A stretch of 64,000 bases of DNA from Coraliomargarita sp965656715. GTDB taxonomy: Bacteria > Verrucomicrobiota > Verrucomicrobiia > Opitutales > Coraliomargaritaceae. Each line of letters opens with the position of its first letter. Position 1 is the stretch's first letter. Below the pieces are notes generated by a model. The model saw only the letters and a program-made list of their open reading frames with translations, searched no databases and had not been told where the DNA came from. Position numbers and translations under genes: made by a program. This document shows positions 8,915 to 16,356 of the stretch, piece after piece. Location of the stretch: assembly GCA_965656715.1 (NCBI GenBank), contig CBFHLR010000010.1, positions 1 to 64,000 on the forward strand, in the 5' to 3' direction.

Positions 8915-10753
8915 ATGAAAGACATGTCTCCACTCGAGGAACTCCGACACTCATGCTCGCACGTGCTCGCCACTGCGGTTCTGCGTCTCTACCCGGACAC
9001 GCAACTCGACATCGGCCCTCCCACGGACAACGGCTTTTACTACGACTTCGACATCGACAAGAAACTCGACGCCTCCGACCTCGAAGCCATCGAGGCTGAG
9101 ATGAAGAAAGTCATCAAGGAGAACCAAAAGTTCATCCGTATCGAGTGCTCCCGCGAAGAAGCGGTTGAGAAGATCAAGGAATTTGGCCAAGAGCGCTACA
9201 AGCTCGGCCGTCTCGACGACATTCCCGAAGGCGAACAAGTCAGCTTCTACCAGAACGGCGAATTCCTCGACCTCTGCGCAGGCAGCCACGTCGGCTACAC
9301 CAAGAAGATCAAGGCTTTCAAGCTGCTCTCCATCGCAGGCGCCTACCACCGTGGCGATGAGAACAACAAGCAGCTCCAACGCATCTACGGCACCGCTTTT
9401 GCAAGCAAAGACGAGCTCGCCGACTACATGGACAAGCTCGAGCAAGCCAAGGCCCGCGACCACCGCAAGCTCGGCAAAGAGCTCAAGCTCTTCCACATCG
9501 ACGACTCTGTCGGTTCCGGCCTCGTGCTCTGGAGCCCGAATGGCGCAGTCGTTCGCACCGAGCTACAGAATTTCATCTCCGACGAGCTTCAAAAGACCGG
9601 CTACCAGCAGGTATTCACACCACACATCGGTAAGCTCGGACTCTACCGCACGTCCGGCCACTTCCCTTACTACAAGGAGTCTCAGTTCCCACCGATCGTG
9701 GAGCCAGGCACTGTCGAAGAGCTCGCGCATCAGGGCTGCTCCTGCGCGGACCTTTCCAACAAGCTCGATTCGGGTGAGATCGACGGCTACCTGCTCAAGC
9801 CGATGAACTGCCCGATGCACATCAAGATTTTCGCCAGCCAGCCGCACTCCTACCGCGACTTGCCGGTGCGCCTTGCTGAATTCGGCACCGTCTATCGCTG
9901 GGAACAATCCGGTGAGCTTAACGGCATGACTCGTGTGCGTGGCTTCACTCAGGATGATGCTCACCTATTCTGCACCGAAGATCAAATTGCCGCCGAAATC
10001 GCCGGCTGTCTCGATCTGGTGAAGCTTGTGTTTAACACACTCGGCATGACCGAATACCGTGTGCGCATCGGCCTCCGCGATCCGGACGCTTCCAAGTATG
10101 TGGGTGATCCTGCCAAGTGGGACGCTGCGGAAGATGCACTTCGTGATGCAGCCAAGACTCTCGGCGTCAACTACACCGAAGAACCGGGCGAAGCCGCTTT
10201 CTACGGCCCGAAGATCGACTTCGTGGTGAAGGACGTCATCGGCCGCGAATGGCAACTCGGCACCGTGCAGGTCGACTACAACCTCCCAGAACGCTTTGAT
10301 CTCAACTACATTGGAGCGGACAACGAAAAGCACCGCCCGGTCATGCTGCACCGTGCGCCGTTCGGCTCCATGGAACGCTTCTGCGGCGTGCTGATCGAAC
10401 ACTTCGCGGGCAACTTTCCAACATGGCTTGCGCCTGAACAAGTTCGCATTCTGCCAATGAATGACGACCTCGTTCCACAGGCCCGCGAAATCGAGAAACT
10501 GCTCAAGGCCGCCAAGATCCGTGTTACGGTGGATGCCATCGCCGACAAGCTTGGAGCCAAGATCCGCAAGTGCCACGTCGATAAGGTGCCAAACTTCCTC
10601 GTCCTCGGGCGCAAAGAAGCCGAAGAAGGGCTCGTCAAGGTCAACTCCCGTGCCAACAAGGCACTCGAAGGCCTCAAAACACCACAAGAATTCCTCGGTG
10701 AGCTACTGGCAAACATCGCCAACAAGACCCTCCCCGATCCGAAAGAAGATTAA
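8915..10753 (+). CDS. thrS: Threonyl-tRNA synthetase lacking the TGS domain
   Basis: The enzyme charges tRNA-Thr. The protein begins directly with the second, editing domain: H-x3-H in RHSCSHV and CAGSH form its zinc/editing site (residues 1-180). The class II catalytic core follows with YRWEQSGELNGMTRVRGFTQDD (motif 2) and LHRAPFGSMERF (motif 3), then the anticodon-binding domain (about 505-600). The N-terminal TGS domain of about 60 residues found in E. coli ThrRS is missing; no in-frame coding for it is seen upstream. Between the core strands there is an extra loop of about 30 residues (PPIVEPGTVEELAHQGCSC region) before LKPMNCPMH. It overlaps the next gene by one base. Confidence 0.93.
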   Translation: MKDMSPLEELRHSCSHVLATAVLRLYPDTQLDIGPPTDNGFYYDFDIDKKLDASDLEAIEAEMKKVIKENQKFIRIECSREEAVEKIKEFGQERYKLGRLDDIPEGEQVSFYQNGEFLDLCAGSHVGYTKKIKAFKLLSIAGAYHRGDENNKQLQRIYGTAFASKDELADYMDKLEQAKARDHRKLGKELKLFHIDDSVGSGLVLWSPNGAVVRTELQNFISDELQKTGYQQVFTPHIGKLGLYRTSGHFPYYKESQFPPIVEPGTVEELAHQGCSCADLSNKLDSGEIDGYLLKPMNCPMHIKIFASQPHSYRDLPVRLAEFGTVYRWEQSGELNGMTRVRGFTQDDAHLFCTEDQIAAEIAGCLDLVKLVFNTLGMTEYRVRIGLRDPDASKYVGDPAKWDAAEDALRDAAKTLGVNYTEEPGEAAFYGPKIDFVVKDVIGREWQLGTVQVDYNLPERFDLNYIGADNEKHRPVMLHRAPFGSMERFCGVLIEHFAGNFPTWLAPEQVRILPMNDDLVPQAREIEKLLKAAKIRVTVDAIADKLGAKIRKCHVDKVPNFLVLGRKEAEEGLVKVNSRANKALEGLKTPQEFLGELLANIANKTLPDPKED

Positions 10754-11043
10754 TGGACGAACCAAAACCACTTAGCGCAGCCGAAAAGAAAGAACTCCGT
10801 GGCATAGCCCAACGGATCAAGCCGCACGTGCACGTCGGCAAGAACGGGCTCACTGAAACCGTCGTCGGCGAAATCGAAATGGCGCTCACAAAGAATGGAC
10901 TCATCAAGGTGCGCTTCGATGCGGACCGCACGTGGATCAAGCAATACTGCACAGAAATCACCGAGAAAGTTGCAGGTTGCCAATACGTTGGCGGCGTCGG
11001 AAAAATCGGCGTGTTCTTCCGAGACATGCCGGAAGACGACTAG
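10753..11043 (+). CDS. yhbY: YhbY/CRM-domain RNA-binding protein
   Basis: The 96-residue protein is a single CRM domain, with LRGIAQRIKPHVHVGKNGLT and a later GxxG-type surface, as in E. coli YhbY, which associates with pre-50S ribosomal subunits. Its ATG overlaps the thrS stop (TAATG), so it is translationally coupled. The coupling with a tRNA synthetase agrees with a role in translation. The symbol is given by family resemblance. Confidence 0.85.
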   Translation: MDEPKPLSAAEKKELRGIAQRIKPHVHVGKNGLTETVVGEIEMALTKNGLIKVRFDADRTWIKQYCTEITEKVAGCQYVGGVGKIGVFFRDMPEDD

Positions 11044-11163
11044 GAACTTCCCCAGCTTAGTTGATCCGGCCTGGCTACGCGCCAGTCTTGTCGTATTGCA
11101 ACTCAGAACACCTTCTGACTTTCGCACCTTTACACCTTAAGCTGCATCAGTTTTGCTGATGCC

Positions 11164-12070
11164 ATGTCTGATTACCAAACCGTTCAGGAAATCAAGGGGA
11201 TTGACCCGTCACTGGCAGCGCCTTTCCGATCCATCGTTATTTTACGTCGTAAAACGACGAAAACCTCTAAAACCGGAAACCCATTTTTAAGCATCGAGCT
11301 AGGCGACAGCAGCGGCAGCTTTACTGCCAATTGCTTCGATGGTTCCGAAACCTACAAAGCAATCGATACGATTGCAGAAGGCTCTATCCTACGCGTTGCA
11401 GGCAAAACAGAATACTGGCAAGACCGTTTCTCTCCAAAACTCCAAGCGGCCGAAGCGCTCACCCCTGAAGAAGCAGATCAAGAAGGCGTAATGGCGAACT
11501 TGGTGGAAACACCACCGGAGTCTGAAGAAGAACTTTGGGGACACCTCCAAGAGGGCGTCGCCGCCATTCAACACCCACAAATCAAAGAAACCGTCCAACG
11601 CGTGCTCAACGNNNNNNNNNNNNNNNNNNNNNNNNNNNNNNNNNNNNNNNNNNNNNNNNNNNNNNNNNNNNNNNNNNNNNNNNNNNNNNNNNNNNNNNNN
11701 NNNNNNGGGCAAGCTGGAAGAATACGAAGGTGAATTTGCCGCCAAGGTTAGTCGTATCGGCACTCTACAAGGACACGTCGTTATTGGCTTCCGCATCGCC
11801 CGTAAGGCCGCAATCCAGTCCAAGCTCAACGCCGACCTGACTGAACGCCTTGAGCACATCATCCTCAGTCACCAAGGCGAAAAAGAATGGGGCGCCGCAG
11901 CGATGGCCGCTACACCCGAAGCCGTTTTCGTCTCAATGGTCGACAATCTCGACGCCAAAATGGGCATGGTGCAGCGTGTGCTACGCAACTCTCCTGAAGG
12001 GGAGCCATTCTCTGACTACCTAGCTGGCCTTCAAACTCGTGTGCTCACCACCCCACCCGACAAAAGCTAA
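11164..12070 (+). CDS. YhaM-type 3'-5' exoribonuclease (OB fold plus HD domain), interrupted by an assembly gap
   Basis: Residues 1-110 form an OB-fold nucleic-acid-binding domain (LRRKTTKTSKTGNPFLSIEL, RVAGKTEYWQDRFS). After the N run the frame starting at 11708 reads GKLEEYEGEF, then GHVVIGFRI, HIILSHQGEKEWGA and MVDNLDAKMGMV, the C-terminal half of a YhaM-type HD hydrolase, ending at TAA 12068-12070. The metal-binding HD pair of the HDxGKL motif falls just inside the gap. The parts are in different phases, so the true gap length is 1 modulo 3 and probably about 190 bases, because the first HD-domain helices (about 60 residues) are missing. The family degrades single-stranded RNA or DNA from the 3' end. 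Confidence 0.85.
11612..11706. other. Assembly gap (95 N)
   Basis: A run of 95 N inside the YhaM-like gene. It removes the start of the HD domain including its His-Asp metal pair, and the frame changes across it, so the length is not reliable. Confidence 0.95.
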
Positions 12071-12155
12071 GCCATCCGGGTTCTCAGAAATTCGCCGAGG
12101 CACAGGGGCAACAAGGCCACAAAGATGACAATACAATAACGTAAAAATACAGCGA

Positions 12156-12968
12156 CTAACGCTGACACTTTGGGCAGTAGAAACTGTTGCGCTGGCCAAT
12201 CGTTATTGAGCGGATCGTCTCACCACAATTCGGGCAGGGTTCGCCAGCCTTGCCATAGACATTCAACTCAATCCGGAAATAGCCAGGCTTGCCGTCTGCG
12301 CCGAGAAAGTCGCGCAAGGTCGTGCCACCCATCTCAATCGCACGCGCTAAGACGACTTTGATATTCTCAGCCAACTTTAGATAGCGCTGACGGCTAATGC
12401 GTCCTGCTGACTTGCGCGGATCAATTCCCGACAGAAACAACGCTTCATTGGCATAGATATTGCCCACCCCGACGACAATCGCGTTGGTCATAATAAAATT
12501 CTTCACCGCAACGGTCTTCTTGCGTGACATGGAGAACAGACGTTCGCCATCAAAGTCGTCCGTCAAGGGCTCTGGGCCAAGACCTTGAAAGAGCCTCAGC
12601 CGCGGATCACCGGCAGCTTGCCATAAACAAGCGCCAAAACGGCGTGGGTCGTTCAGCCGCAAACAAGTTCCGGACTCAAAAACGATGTCCAAATGGTCGT
12701 GTTTCTCAATCGGCTTATCTGCATCCTGAACAGTCAAGCTACCCGACATACCAAGATGCAGCACAATGGTGCCCTCAACAGTCTCGAGCAGGAGATATTT
12801 TGCCCTGCGTTTTACCGCCAAGAGCTCACACCCAACCGCTTGCTGAACGGCATCCGGCACGAGCCAGCGCAACTGAGGCTGACGCACCACAATCGAGCAA
12901 ATCCTTTGCCCGCAAACATGTGGCTCAATTCCCGCACGGGTCGTTTCGACTTCTGGTAACTCTGGCAT
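12156..12968 (-). CDS. mutM: Formamidopyrimidine-DNA glycosylase
   Basis: Fpg/MutM removes 8-oxoguanine and formamidopyrimidines from DNA and cuts the abasic site by beta,delta-elimination. The 270-residue protein begins PELPEVET, so after Met removal Pro1 is the nucleophile and Glu2 the acid. The helix-two-turn-helix with GVGNIYANEALF follows in the middle, and a C-terminal zinc finger (CPNC and CPKC, residues about 245-268) closes the protein. It starts exactly after the stop of the upstream secreted protein gene, so the two are likely co-transcribed. Confidence 0.95.
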   Translation of the reverse strand: MPELPEVETTRAGIEPHVCGQRICSIVVRQPQLRWLVPDAVQQAVGCELLAVKRRAKYLLLETVEGTIVLHLGMSGSLTVQDADKPIEKHDHLDIVFESGTCLRLNDPRRFGACLWQAAGDPRLRLFQGLGPEPLTDDFDGERLFSMSRKKTVAVKNFIMTNAIVVGVGNIYANEALFLSGIDPRKSAGRISRQRYLKLAENIKVVLARAIEMGGTTLRDFLGADGKPGYFRIELNVYGKAGEPCPNCGETIRSITIGQRNSFYCPKCQR

Positions 12969-13718
12969 TTACTCAAATTCTGTTCCCTCAGCTGCCTCAG
13001 GGGTCAAGACTAGCAGCTTCAAGTCATACTTGATCAAACTATCCTGCAGATCCAACTCCCAATCGCCGTCGATCCAGATATCCAATTCGTAGCGCACCAT
13101 TCCAACCCCCGGACACATGTAGAAGCGACTGCGCATGTTGTATTCGGCATCATCGGGATCCTCATAGAGCGACTGGTAGACGATGCAGGTAAATTCGCCA
13201 GCTGGCACTTTAAGCACCTTGTTATCATCGAGAACCGTCCAACTCTCGCCATCCGCTTCATAAGTATGACCGGACTTCACTGGATACGGCAAGGTCAACG
13301 CAAAGTCCTTCAACGCCACCGGAGCAGGTAGTTCGCCCGTATCGCAATCCCAATTTGCGTAATGATAACTCCCGTTATCGTCAAAATACTCCCAGTAATA
13401 ATCGAGATCCTCTTCAGCCAGCTTAGCCCCGGAAAGACGATCCAGCATCGAGCGCCAATCCATTGTCAATTTGACCTTCCAGCACTTCATGCCGTCGAGT
13501 TCACGAACTTCGATCACCTCCTCTTTCGTCGTGCCGTTTGAATACGCTTTGCCGTCTTCGAAATAAACACTCTTGTAAAACCAATAGCTCCCCTCATTTC
13601 GCGGCTGGATCGACTCCGATGGATCAATTGATTTCGCCGCACAATCTAGAGTTTGCTCTGCACCTGCAACCAGCGCACATACGAAACAAACAATAAAGGA
13701 AAACAGGAATTTACGCAT
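12969..13718 (-). CDS. Unknown secreted protein
   Basis: I do not recognise this 249-residue protein. It has a clear signal peptide (basic start MRKF, hydrophobic core to residue 20, cleavage near VAGAEQ). The mature part is acidic, rich in Asp, Glu and aromatic residues, with several Cys and predicted beta strands (SYWFYKSVYF, KCWKVKLTMDW, FTCIVYQSLYEDP, RYELDIWIDGDW). No lipobox is seen. It abuts mutM with no spacer but nothing suggests a shared function. Confidence 0.75.
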   Translation of the reverse strand: MRKFLFSFIVCFVCALVAGAEQTLDCAAKSIDPSESIQPRNEGSYWFYKSVYFEDGKAYSNGTTKEEVIEVRELDGMKCWKVKLTMDWRSMLDRLSGAKLAEEDLDYYWEYFDDNGSYHYANWDCDTGELPAPVALKDFALTLPYPVKSGHTYEADGESWTVLDDNKVLKVPAGEFTCIVYQSLYEDPDDAEYNMRSRFYMCPGVGMVRYELDIWIDGDWELDLQDSLIKYDLKLLVLTPEAAEGTEFE

Positions 13719-13863
13719 TATAGCATCTGACCGATGAATCAGACGTTAGACAAGACCTAAGCTCCAATTCACTCGAATCCTCACATTCCATGCATAAACC
13801 TTGAACCCCTGCCCAAACTCGCTAACAGTCAACAGGAACAAACTACTCACTGACTCTGACAAT

Positions 13864-14874
13864 ATGAAAGCAAAACTACTGTGTGCTGTGGCCGCTTTGG
13901 GCCTCACCTGCTCCTCTGCCATCAACCTACACGCTGCCGACGAGGCACAAGCCACTTCACTGACAATGGCCTCCGACGTCTGGCAGCCATTTACCGACGA
14001 GTTTCAGAAAACCCGCTTTGCCATCGACCTCGTCCACAGCGCACTGGGGCGAGCAGGCATCAAGCCCGAAACCGAAATCCTCGAGAAATGGACTGTTCCA
14101 GCTGACATTAAGGCAGGCAAATACGACGGCTGTGGTGCCATGTGGTATAGCAAAGAGCGTGAAGACTTCCTACTCTTCTCTGAACCCTACCTGGAGAACC
14201 GACTTATTCTTATCGGTCAAAAAGGTAGTAAAGTCGATGTCGACAGTCTCTCCGAACTCGCAGGCAAAAAATTGATCCTAGTAAAAGGTTATGCCTACGG
14301 CGACATCCTCGACACTGCAGACGGTGTATTAATCGGATACGGAGCCAACGACATCGACAACATCGGTGCCGTGCTCAAGGGCGCAGCGGACTATGCACTG
14401 GTCGACGAGCTTCTGCTCGCCCACTTGGCCAAAGAGCACAAGACCAAGGCAGAAGACAAACTTGCCGTCGGAAGTAAACCACTCTCCATCAATCCGCTGC
14501 ACCTAGCAATTCGTAAGGATATTCTCGGCGCACAGGCCATCATCACCAGTTTCAACAAACAGATTCGCATCATGCTCGCAGATGGCAGCTACAACCGCAT
14601 TTTGCGTATTAGCTCCATTCGAGCAGACGTGGATGGCGACGGTGTCACCGAGCTTGTGCTTGGCGGGGAGAAGATCGGCCCCGATGCCTCTGTAAACGCT
14701 TACGACTACAGCTACACCGACAAGACCATGAGCAAAGTCGAGAACCGTAAGCGCTACTGGATCAATGGTAAGCTTTACGAAGACTGGGACAACGTGCCCG
14801 AAGAAGACATCGAAGCAATCGAATACGAATTCGTAGACCCACAGGGCATGCGTCTTTTTGAACGCAGCTTCTAA
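13864..14874 (+). CDS. Periplasmic solute-binding protein family 3-like, with a DxDGDG tail
   Basis: The start at 13864 gives a proper signal peptide (MKAKLL, hydrophobic core, cleavage after LHA); an in-frame ATG at 13801 would add 21 polar residues. Residues 30-250 resemble SBP family 3 proteins, which bind amino acids or similar small molecules: GKYDGCGAMWYSKERED, FSEPYLENRLILI, LAGKKLILVKGYAYG and YALVDELLLAHLA. After about residue 260 there is an extra domain with ADVDGDGVTELVLGG, a calcium-binding DxDxDG loop like that of EF hands or FG-GAP blades. No permease or sensor kinase gene adjoins, so it may act as a lone sensor or binding protein. Confidence 0.8.
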   Translation: MKAKLLCAVAALGLTCSSAINLHAADEAQATSLTMASDVWQPFTDEFQKTRFAIDLVHSALGRAGIKPETEILEKWTVPADIKAGKYDGCGAMWYSKEREDFLLFSEPYLENRLILIGQKGSKVDVDSLSELAGKKLILVKGYAYGDILDTADGVLIGYGANDIDNIGAVLKGAADYALVDELLLAHLAKEHKTKAEDKLAVGSKPLSINPLHLAIRKDILGAQAIITSFNKQIRIMLADGSYNRILRISSIRADVDGDGVTELVLGGEKIGPDASVNAYDYSYTDKTMSKVENRKRYWINGKLYEDWDNVPEEDIEAIEYEFVDPQGMRLFERSF

Positions 14875-14899
14875 GCCTCAAAGGATTTCTAACTATTCA

Positions 14900-14934
14900 A
14901 ACAGCCCGTATCGAGCAGATGCGGGCTGTTTTAT
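14900..14934 (+). terminator. Terminator of the solute-binding protein gene
   Basis: AACAGCCCG pairs with CGGGCTGTT around a 13-base loop, followed by TTATTA. It lies 26 bases after the stop codon. Confidence 0.75.
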
Positions 14935-15004
14935 TAGACGAAAGCTGTATTAACGCCGACACTGTTATCGCGCGTTGGCCTCAGCCCCAAGAAAGAGATC
15001 TGGC

Positions 15005-15060
15005 CAGACAAAAAAGTCTGTAAAAAAGCGAGCTATATCACGACTCAGGGCGAGACTTGT
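15005..15060 (-). repeat. Degenerate copy of the tRNA-Leu 3' end and its downstream terminator
   Basis: This segment aligns over its length with 15240-15296, the 3' end of tRNA-Leu plus following terminator: ACTCAGGGCGAGACTTG here against ACTCAGGGCGGGACTTG in the gene. The copies are about 235 bases apart in direct orientation. The rest of the tRNA is not repeated, so this is an echo of the 3' end only. Confidence 0.7.
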
Positions 15061-15240
15061 TCCGAGGAGCAACGCGACGACATGACCGGCCGCGAAGCGT
15101 TCCGAGCCAACGGCGACATGATCACTAGAAAACACCGGACCACCCGCAGGGTGACGTAGCACGACAGTGCGGAGATGGGCTTGCCCCGAAGGGTGAGCCG
15201 AGCGGGTGCCCTTTGGGCGGAACCGCTCACAAAGGCACGC
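15061..15240. other. Non-coding DNA between the two tRNA 3'-end copies
   Basis: No gene is supported here. There is a partial internal repeat (TTCCGAGGAGCAACG and TTCCGAGCCAACGG) and a GTAG hairpin head at 15156 with stem CAC/GTG. Several GGGCTTGCC- and GGGTG-type short inverted words occur. It could be a collapsed integration site. Confidence 0.4.
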
Positions 15241-15250
15241 CCGCAAAAAA

Positions 15251-15271
15251 GCCCGCAAAAAAAGCGGGCTA
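15251..15271 (-). terminator. Terminator of tRNA-Leu
   Basis: On the minus strand AGCCCGC pairs with GCGGGCT around seven T and is followed by six T. It is directly downstream of the tRNA. Confidence 0.75.
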
Positions 15272-15277
15272 CATAAC

Positions 15278-15362
<85 letters not shown>

Positions 15363-15514
15363 AGTAAGAGTGTCGGCGAACCGACATTCAAGGAAACCGT
15401 GGATATGGATAAATTTATTACAGCCTGTCAACGTTTTGATGATTTTTCCTGTTAAGTCACGTTAATGCCCCCTTCCTGCTTTCCTCATTCAAGCAATTCC
15501 ACTTAGCTCGACAC

Positions 15515-16051
15515 ATGACACTCGAAGAACGTCTCGAAACCTATCTCGATCAATCGCCACAAGTGGATGAATCTGCCTACGTCGCAAAAGGCGCCGTCGT
15601 GATCGGCGCAGTCACGCTGGGTAAAAACTCCAGTGTGTGGCATGGCTCCGTGCTCCGCGGCGACATCAACACTATCGAGATCGGCGAAGGCTCGAACGTG
15701 CAGGACGGCACGATGGTTCACCTCGCAGATGACTACGGGGTCAAAGTCGGCAACTACGTCACCATCGGTCACGCCGCAATGATCCACGCTTGCGAGATCG
15801 GTGACGAGTGCCTGATCGGTATGCAAGCCACCGTGCTCGACGGCGCAGTCGTCGGCGCCCAATCCATTATTGGCGCAGGCGCCCTAGTGACCAAAGGCAG
15901 CCAAATCCCCGAGGGTTCGCTGGTGCTCGGTTCCCCCGCTAAAGTCGTCCGCTCGCTCTCACCCGAGGAACGCGCAGCACTCAAGAGCTGGGCAGAAAAA
16001 TACGTCAAAGTCTCTGCTGGGCACAAGAAACGCTTCGGTTCCGAGCTGTAA
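15515..16051 (+). CDS. Gamma-carbonic-anhydrase-like hexapeptide-repeat protein
   Basis: This 178-residue protein is a left-handed beta helix with repeated [LIV]-G-x4 units from about residue 20 to 140, closed by a C-terminal helix. It retains three His residues placed as the zinc ligands of gamma carbonic anhydrases (MVH about residue 69, GHAAMIH about 88 and 93) and resembles YrdA/PaaY proteins. Such proteins are trimers, and many lack proven carbonic anhydrase activity, so the reaction is not certain. It stands alone between tRNA-Leu and the feo operon. Confidence 0.85.
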   Translation: MTLEERLETYLDQSPQVDESAYVAKGAVVIGAVTLGKNSSVWHGSVLRGDINTIEIGEGSNVQDGTMVHLADDYGVKVGNYVTIGHAAMIHACEIGDECLIGMQATVLDGAVVGAQSIIGAGALVTKGSQIPEGSLVLGSPAKVVRSLSPEERAALKSWAEKYVKVSAGHKKRFGSEL

Positions 16052-16118
16052 GCTTGCGTTTCAGGGAAAACTCCTTCTTTTCGAGACGCTACTGAGACTT
16101 GTTCTCAGCAACAACACC

Positions 16119-16343
16119 ATGCGCCTCGATCAAATCACCAAAGACGGACTCTTTCGAGTCAAAGAACTCAACTGTGAGAACAACTGCATCGCACGCCTGA
16201 TGTCCATGGGGCTGCTCCCCGGTCAGGAAATACGCCTAGTGCATGAAGCTCCGCTGGGTGATCCAATCGCAATTGAGTTCAATGACTGCCAGATGAGCCT
16301 GCGCTTAAGTGACGCAGCGGACATCGAAGTCGAAGCCCTCTAG
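16119..16343 (+). CDS. feoA: Ferrous iron transport protein A
   Basis: FeoA is a small cytoplasmic SH3-like protein that helps FeoB import ferrous iron. The 74-residue product has the family pattern CIARLMSMGLLPGQEIRLVHEAPLGDP and a C-terminal strand with LRLSDAADIEV. It is the first gene of an operon with feoB, whose start codon lies 13 bases after the feoA stop. Confidence 0.92.
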   Translation: MRLDQITKDGLFRVKELNCENNCIARLMSMGLLPGQEIRLVHEAPLGDPIAIEFNDCQMSLRLSDAADIEVEAL

Positions 16344-16356
16344 GCCCAAACATCTC

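Noticed and set aside
15005..15060. A second tRNA-Leu gene
   Set aside because: Only the acceptor and T-arm 3' side are recognisable; no anticodon or D-arm follows, so it is not a working tRNA.
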